The translations under genes and the position numbers were made by a program. This document shows positions 57,249-64,000 of a stretch of 64,000 nucleotides of DNA, piece after piece. The DNA lies in contig JADNYJ010000009.1 in NCBI GenBank assembly GCA_015501075.1, forward strand, positions 124,001 through 188,000. The letters are read 5' to 3'. Source of the stretch: Gymnopilus junonius. Its lineage: Eukaryota; Basidiomycota; Agaricomycetes; Agaricales; Galerinaceae. Numbering within the stretch: the stretch's first letter is position 1; each line of letters opens with the position of its first letter. The notes beneath the pieces are model-generated. The model saw only the letters and a list, made by a program, of their open reading frames with translations. It made no database searches and was not told the DNA's origin.

Positions 57249-59342
57249 ATGTCAGTTTACCCTCATTCGAGTGTATTCATAGGACCAACCAAAACGATCG
57301 ATATCGCAGGACCTCATGTTCAAGTTTTAGATAACTTGTAAGTTCGACCCATCTTTAGAACTCGATATACTGAACGCCTCCGTTTCCACTTTGCTTAGGA
57401 CAGGAAATGTGGTAAGCACCACCTCCAACGAGCACCATGAACGACATGAAGCCATGAAAAAGTCGGGCCCCATACGGTGCGCCGCCGTAGATAGGGAGTT
57501 CAAACACCTTCTCACCTCGGGAGATGACAAAATGTTAAAGCTTTGGGAGATTGAGGGCCTAAAACTCCTTAGTGAGAGGCGAGTGAACTATGCGAGACGT
57601 AAGACTGAAAGGTCCTCTGACAAACATGTATACATAGGGAACTACCAAAAAAGCCCACATCTGTCGCGTTCACAGTGGACTCGCAGACGCTCTTGGTGTC
57701 AGATAAATTCGGCGACATCTTTAGGCAAAGTCCCCATCTTAATCAACCATCCAAGCGACGAGCAATGACACTTTTCGTGTAGCTACCCATTCACGTATGT
57801 CCCGCTTACCGTCAAGCAACAGAAAGACGCGCTTTCATCACACGAAAATCCATCCGGCGGCCAACTCATTCTGGGCCACGCTTCTCCCATCAACGCCTTT
57901 CTTCTGACTCCGGATGAGAAATACATCATTACAGCCGACCGCGATGAACATATCAGAGTGAGCTGGTTTCCGAAAGGATACAATATAGAGATGTATTGCT
58001 TGGGACATCTCAAGTACGGTCTTTCATTGGGACTTTTCCAATGTCGCGTCTTACCTCTGGCTTTATAGATTCGTCTCGGCTATTCATATCCCTAGAGGTG
58101 ATAAGTCTTCTCTTATCTCTGGGGGAGGTGATCCCATGCTTAAAATCTGGGACTGGATGAAGGGCACTATCAAGCATGAATTGCCAGTGCTTGAGGTCGT
58201 CGAGCCGTTCATAGCCGTGCGGGCAGTCAAAAGGAGACGAGGTTGGCCAGAAGAAGATGGAGAAGAAGCGCCCGAAGGAAAGAGGTTGAAGCGGAAAAGA
58301 GGACGGGGAAAAAAAGGGGAAAAGGAGCAGAAGAAGACTGGAGACGAGGAGGAAGAAGAACTAGGAGGAGAAGGAGAAGTCGCGGAAGAAAACACGCCTG
58401 AACATGTAGGAGCACCAGAGAATGGAGAAGAGGCGCAGCCGGAAAAAGTCTTGGTGATTCATCGCATGGAGAGCATCGAATCCAGTACGGGATCACATAT
58501 CATTTTCTCTGCTGTTGGGTGTGTTCGTTCTGGTGTTCAAGTTTGTTATACCTCTAACTTGCTAAATTCATCAGGACAACAGCGCTATTTGCCTTTCCTT
58601 ATAAGCTGGATGTCACCGCCAGCGAAATACGCCATTTCGATTTCAAAAGACCTGTGGTCAATTTCTCTCTTGTGGATGACAGAACAGTTGTCGTTAATTT
58701 AGATGGAGGTTGGGTACCAACAGACAAATCAACCAGTGGGGATTCGTCTACATCGACGGAACGAGATATGGCCAAAGTTTTACGGATTATGAATGGGGTT
58801 GTATGTTCAGGCATTCTTCTTTGGGACTTTTGCAACCTTCTGACTTTCCGTGACAGTTTGTCGAAGGACCGGAAGCGCTCAAGCCTCTAGTCTCGTCATT
58901 AAATTCTTCGTCTTTGCATTCAGGTTTGAATCATGGCTCTCTTCCAAACGAATTTCTTGCTCACTACCTAACAGCGACACCGGAGGAAATCAAGAAACTC
59001 GACCTATATGGTGATCTTACTGCTATGCCCAAGTATTCATCAGATGCGGATGGCGCACCGTCCGATCACCCCAAACTACTGCCAATTGGTGCCCCAGAGT
59101 TATCTGCATCGGAGACGGTAAAGAGTACAAAAGGAAAGGGGAAAGTAGAATTAAGTAAAAAGGAACTCGGGCGAATCAAAGGAAAGCAAGCTGTGTTGGC
59201 GAAAGCGCAGGAGAAGGTAAGCAAAGCAGGCGAGGGCAGCGAGGAGCCAGAGGCAAAGAGAGCCAGGTCGGAGAGTACCGGAGAAGGTGGTGAACCCAGT
59301 CAGCAAGCCGAGGGTGAAGATATAACCATGTCGGGCGCCTAA
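57249..59342 (+). CDS. TRM82: tRNA (guanine-N7)-methyltransferase non-catalytic WD40 subunit
   Basis: Trm82 binds the catalytic Trm8 to make m7G46 in tRNAs. Start at 57249 (MSVYPHSSVFIGPTKTIDIA, then GPHVQVLDN). WD40 features follow: SGPIRCAAVDREFKHLLTSG, DDKMLKLWEIEG, LVSDKFGDIF, LILGHASPINAFLLTPDEKY, IITADRDEHIRVSWFPKGY, LISGGGDPMLKIWDW, then a Lys/Glu-rich insert and a low-complexity tail ending EGEDITMSGA. Two introns use GC donors: 57579-57638 (AG|GCGAGT) and 57725-57782 (AG|GCAAAG). Both restore frame exactly (LLSER|ELPKKPTSV and FGDIF|SYPFTYV). Other introns are GT-AG, for example before FVSAIHIPRG at about 58071. No defect seen. The C-terminal tail is longer than in yeast. Confidence 0.88.
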
Positions 59343-59697
59343 AGGGTACTCTGGTTCCGGAATCGGATAAAACGAAGTTCTCGGGCTGAATCGTTTCTAG
59401 TACCACGACTGGAATAAATAACATTGATACTAGTAATCTATAGATGCTGGTCAGGGTGTAATCACATGCCAGGGTTGCCTTTTAGGTTGTGATGGAAGGA
59501 AACGAGACGGGCAGTTCTAGGAGAGTCTTGAGTAAGTATAGGAGCTCGGACGGGCTTAAAAGCACTGGGAGCTGTGATGACAGACGGTGAGGTTGTGGGA
59601 GGAGGAAAGAGTGGTGATGACATAGATCAACAAGTCACTTGACTGGTAGCACGGGCGAGTGCAGCTGCCGACCAAGACTCTCTCTCGACCGTCCGCC
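59343..59697. other. Intergenic region, promoter of the RhoGEF gene
   Basis: 355 bp between the TRM82 stop and the RhoGEF start. Nothing else seen. Confidence 0.5.
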
Positions 59698-62600
59698 ATG
59701 GACAAGCCTATGGGCCCACGCCAGCCGCCGGCCGACAAGCGACATGCAGCGTATGAGTCCATCTTTGGTCGCCCGGGGCCCTCCCACCACCTCGCCCCGC
59801 CCCAGAACCAGCCGTACAACCCTTATCCTTATCCAGACAGACGCACATCCTTCAATCCATCTCCACGCCATAATCACTATCCCCCACCCGCCCCTCAGCC
59901 AAACTACAACGGCCATGCTTCCTATCTCTATCCCCCCTCTCTCCCTCCCGCAAGGGCTAGATCTGTCAATTCCAATTCTCCCGACTACACAGCTCCCCAC
60001 AGCACCGACTCCTCGCCACTCACCCCTGCACAGGCCTATCAAGCCCAGATCTATATGAATGGGCCCAACTTGAGCCAGTCTTCTTGGAACGGCGGTCCCC
60101 GTCCCTCCCCTTCTTCTTCTCACAAATCCATCGCTGCACCTCCCGAGCTGCCGAAAATCGGCATAAGTCTTGAACATGACGATGGTAGATTAGGCATTGA
60201 TTTTACCTCGACTCCACAATCAGATGCAGACAGTGGTAGTGAGTTGCCATGGGCCCATTCAGAACCTGAAGGTACGCTTTTTGTTCCCTCAATTTATTTC
60301 TTCTCATCTTTCCTTCTAGTTCCAGTCCGGCAGAAAACCCAATCTCTCCAGCATCAACGGCATCCGTCCACCTCTGAACATAGCCATACCGTACGCTTTG
60401 TCTTCCCTTCCTCGGGTGCCTCTCATCTTTTCTGCAGGTTGTACCCCTCCATGTCGACACACTTTCTCCTCGCTCTTCAGTTCTAACTCCTTCTCCTTCC
60501 CCCTCTTCTATCGCTGAACATTCAACTGCCTCCAGCACAATGCATTCGGCCGTCTCCTCCACACTTGTCGAGCACAACGCTCACAGGCGTTCGTCAGACT
60601 CTGCCCGAACTATGCCAAAGTTCAACCATCTGAATCAGCGTCGCGATCGCACCTCCCAAGATCGTTCCATGTCAATGTCAGCTGCACGCCCGTTGGCCGA
60701 GCAAAAGCGGACATCAGGTCGAACCTCTCCAACCTCCATCCGCGCACCTCCAGTCAGGAAAACACCTATTGTATACCCTGCCATTTTGTCTCGCGTGGCG
60801 CAGGCGTTCCGCGAGCGGATACCCATCACTGATCGCGTCAAAGATGGTTTAACGTACAAGGATGCTTTTGATGGTCGTGAGGCCGTCGACAAAATTGCGT
60901 ACATTATCAAGACCACCGACCGTAATTTGGCCCTATTGCTCGGTCGTGCACTTGACGCCCAAAAATTTTTCCATGACGTTACATACGATCATCGACTGCG
61001 AGATAGTGCTCACGAACTTTACCAGTTCCAAACCAAGCTTCCCAGTCCATTTGTCAGTGGCGAATTGCAAAACATTGAGCAAGCCAATCCTAATGCACCG
61101 AACCCCGCGTTATTCAACAACAAGACAAATTCCTTTTCAGAGGTACGTCATCGTTTCGTTTTATCGCTTGCTTGATCTTACGGATTGAAAGGGAGAAAAT
61201 GGTTCACCGTCACCGTCCCCAGCTTCGCCGCAGAACTACTCACCAAAGGAGTTGGAATCTCCGGATGAAGTCGCCCTGCCATCTGGCGTGTTTACCCTTC
61301 TGACAGATTGCTACTCTCCAACGTGTTCACGAGACCAATTGTGCTATAGCATAGCTTGCCCAAGACGGTTGGAGCAGCAGGCCAGATTGAATATGAAACC
61401 TCAACCTGGGCTATTTAAGCAGACCTTGTCAGATAAGGACAGCTTGAATGACGTTTCGGTACGTGATGATGTGATTCGCTGTTTATTTTGGCAATAATTA
61501 ACGCAATGCAGCCGGATGCCGCAACTTTATGGGTGCATTCGGTTCCCCAAGAAATCGTCAATAGCGTTTCAGACTCGGAGAAGAAACGTCAAGAAGCGAT
61601 TAATGAGGTCATCTACACTGAGAGGGACTTTGTGCGCGATATGGAGTACCTGCGTGACGTGATTACTTGCTCTTTCGCAATTCTTACTTGGGTCTCACAT
61701 CACGCTACCAGGCCTGGATAAACAAATTAAAGGACGAGGATATTATTCCCCAAGAAAGGCGTACCGACTTTCTTGCTCAAGTCTTTTGGAATATCCACGA
61801 TATCATTGCTGTCAATACACGTTTACGAGATGCCTTGTTGAAGCGACAGAAGCAATATGCTGTTGTTGATCGTATTGGGGATGTTTTCCTTGATATCGTG
61901 CCACATTTTGGACCGTTCGTTTCATACGGAGCACACCAGCTGTATGGGAAATACGAGTTTGAAAAAGAGAAGAGCACTAATCCTGCCTTTGCTCACTTTG
62001 TTGAGGTGAGTTGAACATGATTATCGGAACTACGCTTGAATTGACATTTGGAACCAGGTGACCGAACGCCTTCCGGAGTCCCGGAAACTCGAGCTCAATG
62101 CCTATTTAACCAAACCAACCACCCGTTTAGCCAGATATCCACTGCTATTGGAAGCCGTACTCAAACACACACCGAGCGACAGCAGCGATAAGCATGTGCT
62201 ACCAAAAGTGGTCGAGATGGTGCGAGAGTTTTTGGGCAAAGTTAACACGGAGACGGGCAAGACGGAGAATCGGTTTAATTTACTCCAGCTCGACCAGCAG
62301 CTACTCTTTAAGCCTGGAGAGAATGTGGTTGGTCTTTTTCTTTCCTTTCTTATCTTTTCCCTCCAGGCGGGGACCTTGCCCTTTTTTTCTTCGTTCTTTT
62401 GCTCTGTGTGGTTGGATTGAATTTATTTTTTTGTTCTTTTTTTCTGCTGTTGTGAACAGGATCTGCGTCTCCGTGACGACGGACGGGAGATGGTATTCAA
62501 GGGATCGCTCAATAAGCGAGATGGGGAGATTCAGGTGTATTTGTTTGATCATGCCATTTTATTCACAAAGTTGGTAAAGACCAAACAACACGAACAATAC

Positions 62601-64000
62601 AAGGTCTACCGACGGGTGAGCTTGCTTGCTTTTCTGTGTCAGAGAAAATCTTTTTTAAAGCTTGTTTTCCACGTAGCCCATACCCCTGGAACTTTTGCTG
62701 ATCACTGCTCCTCCCGAAGAAAGCAGCAATGGCACCATCCGCTCCCAACAACGTAAGGCTCAAACCCTTGTGCGTAAATCTTCCTTTGACAAAGGTAAAG
62801 GAGCTGTACCTTCCGTGGTTTCTTTGCCGATGAACAAGAGCGACCATAAAGGCCAGCATTGGATCAACTTTGTTCACCTCGGACGAAAATACTACAACCT
62901 TATGTTGTGGGCGAATTCGCCGATGAGCCATAAGAAATGGCTGGAGGTGATTTACAACCAGCAGAAGATCATGCGGGAGAGGAGCATTATTTTTGATACT
63001 GTCAATCTGAGCGAGGGATTCTTTTCTGGGCCGAACAAGGTCAATTGTGCCGCTCCGTATAGTCAGTTCTTCTTTTCTTGGAATGTGGTGCGCCTCCTGA
63101 CCTGGCCCTTTCTTTCTCGTAGGTGGAGGAAGAAGGGTCGTGTATGGTACTGACGACGGCGTGTATCTGTCTGACCTGCGGGAGCCAAACCAAGACCCTG
63201 TCAAGGTTCTGGCTCTGCTGGATGTTCTTCAGGTGGATGTGTTGGAAGATTATCAATTACTCATCGTGCTTTCAGGTATGAGTATTCCTTATTTGTCGTA
63301 TATGTGCATAGACTAATCCGTTGGGTAATCTATACAGAACGGCAAGTCATCACTTTCCCATTGGAGGCTTTAGATCCTCTAGACCCCATGGCGGGCCTTA
63401 AACGCGCCAAGCGGATATCGTCACATACATCCTTCTTCAAGGCTGGGTTTTGTTTGAACAAGGTGCTGGTCTGTATTGTCAAGTCAAGCCAGCTGTCAAG
63501 CACGTTTAAGACACTCGAGCCCATTGACCAGAACATTCGTGGTCGGGCGAAACCCACTTTCAAGAAACTTTTGCAAGGCGGCAACGATACGCTCAAGTTA
63601 TTCAGGGTACGTGGTCTAGATTTCCTGTCCTACATTCCATTTGTCTTACCCGCAATGTCCAGGAATTTTATATTCCGGTTGAATCGACGTCTATACATTA
63701 TCTCAAGACGAAGATGTGTGTTGGATGTTCAAGAGGTTTCGAGATTGTCGATCTTGAAAGCTTGGACACACAAGGGCTTTTAGATCCCAATGACGAGTCA
63801 CTGGATTTCGTCAGGAAAAAAGAAAACCTGCGGCCGATGGCGATATATCGCATTCACAACGACTTTCTCCTTTGCTATGATGGTAATTGTCGTTTTTCTC
63901 GTGTCGTGTTATTTTCTTATATGACTCGTTTAGAATTCGCGTTTTATGTGAATAAGAGCGGTCGTAGATCGCGGAAGGATTTCCTTGTACACTGGGAAGG
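59698..64000 (+). CDS. Rho1 guanine nucleotide exchange factor (Rom2/Rgf type), 3' end beyond window
   Basis: Activates Rho1 for wall synthesis and polarity. The start MDKPMGPRQPPADKRH at 59698 has a good ATG context (GCCATGG); an in-frame ATG 39 bases upstream is possible. A Pro/Ser-rich disordered N-terminus is followed by a DEP domain (about 60780-61045: VAQAFRERIPITDRVKDG, DAFDGREAVDKIAYIIK), a DH/RhoGEF domain (about 61590-62240: AINEVIYTERDFVRDMEYL, TKPTTRLARYPLLLEAVLKH), a PH domain (about 62470-62990: MVFKGSLNKRDGEIQVYLFD) and a CNH domain from about 63045 (VYGTDDGVYLSDLREP, YQLLIVLSERQVITFPLEAL, YIPVESTSIHYLK, HNDFLLCYDEFAFYVNKSG). Many 45-110 bp introns; all checked joins keep frame. 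This is the domain order of fungal Rom1/Rom2. The end of CNH lies outside the window. Confidence 0.92.

Noticed and set aside
58084..58496. Ser/Phe/Leu-rich minus-strand ORFs within TRM82
   Set aside because: Complement of the Lys/Glu-rich insert of TRM82; no independent support.

Overview
This window is nuclear DNA from a filamentous basidiomycete, most likely an Agaricomycete mushroom. The supports are host genes cut by many 50-60 bp GT-AG introns, a fungal cell-wall glucanase, a Crinkler-type gene, a Rho1-type exchange factor, TRM82 and a large load of Ty3/Gypsy, Ty1/Copia, hAT, MULE-like and MITE elements. No rRNA, tRNA or CRISPR array was recognised. Coordinates of spliced genes were read by eye from splice sites and protein homology.

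Layout. (1) 1-16.1 kb, gene-rich left arm: a membrane protein with four apparent frameshifts (616-2467), a GH5 exo-beta-1,3-glucanase on the minus strand (3133-5400), a secreted class-3 lipase (7028-8391), a small membrane protein (8649-9280), a damaged FAD-dependent aromatic monooxygenase (10350-12485), and a Crinkler-like gene with two header domains and a kinase domain (12852-16069). The Crinkler gene is split by an 883-bp MULE-like element with long inverted repeats and a 9-bp target duplication. (2) 16.4-55.8 kb, a transposon graveyard: a chromovirus (family A), a 17.9-kb Gypsy (family B, 20963-38866) with a Copia nested in it (22433-27641), then a three-level nest of outer hAT, inner hAT and a rearranged family A copy, followed by several MITEs and a solo mini-LTR. 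(3) 56.3-64 kb, gene-rich right arm: an EXPERA/TMEM97-type membrane protein and TRM82 share a 171-bp divergent promoter, and a Rom2-type RhoGEF runs off the window.

Main points of interest. Both Gypsy families carry an extra intron-containing ORF on the strand opposite to gag-pol, between integrase and the 3' LTR; introns in that orientation can survive retrotransposition. One family A copy has an LTR patch and an inverted internal block that look like template switching onto such antisense RNA. The in-frame stops of the old elements are overwhelmingly TGA at places where arginine CGA is expected, and eight of nine LTR-pair substitutions of the Copia are CpG transitions. This points to methylation-driven or RIP-like decay at CpG.
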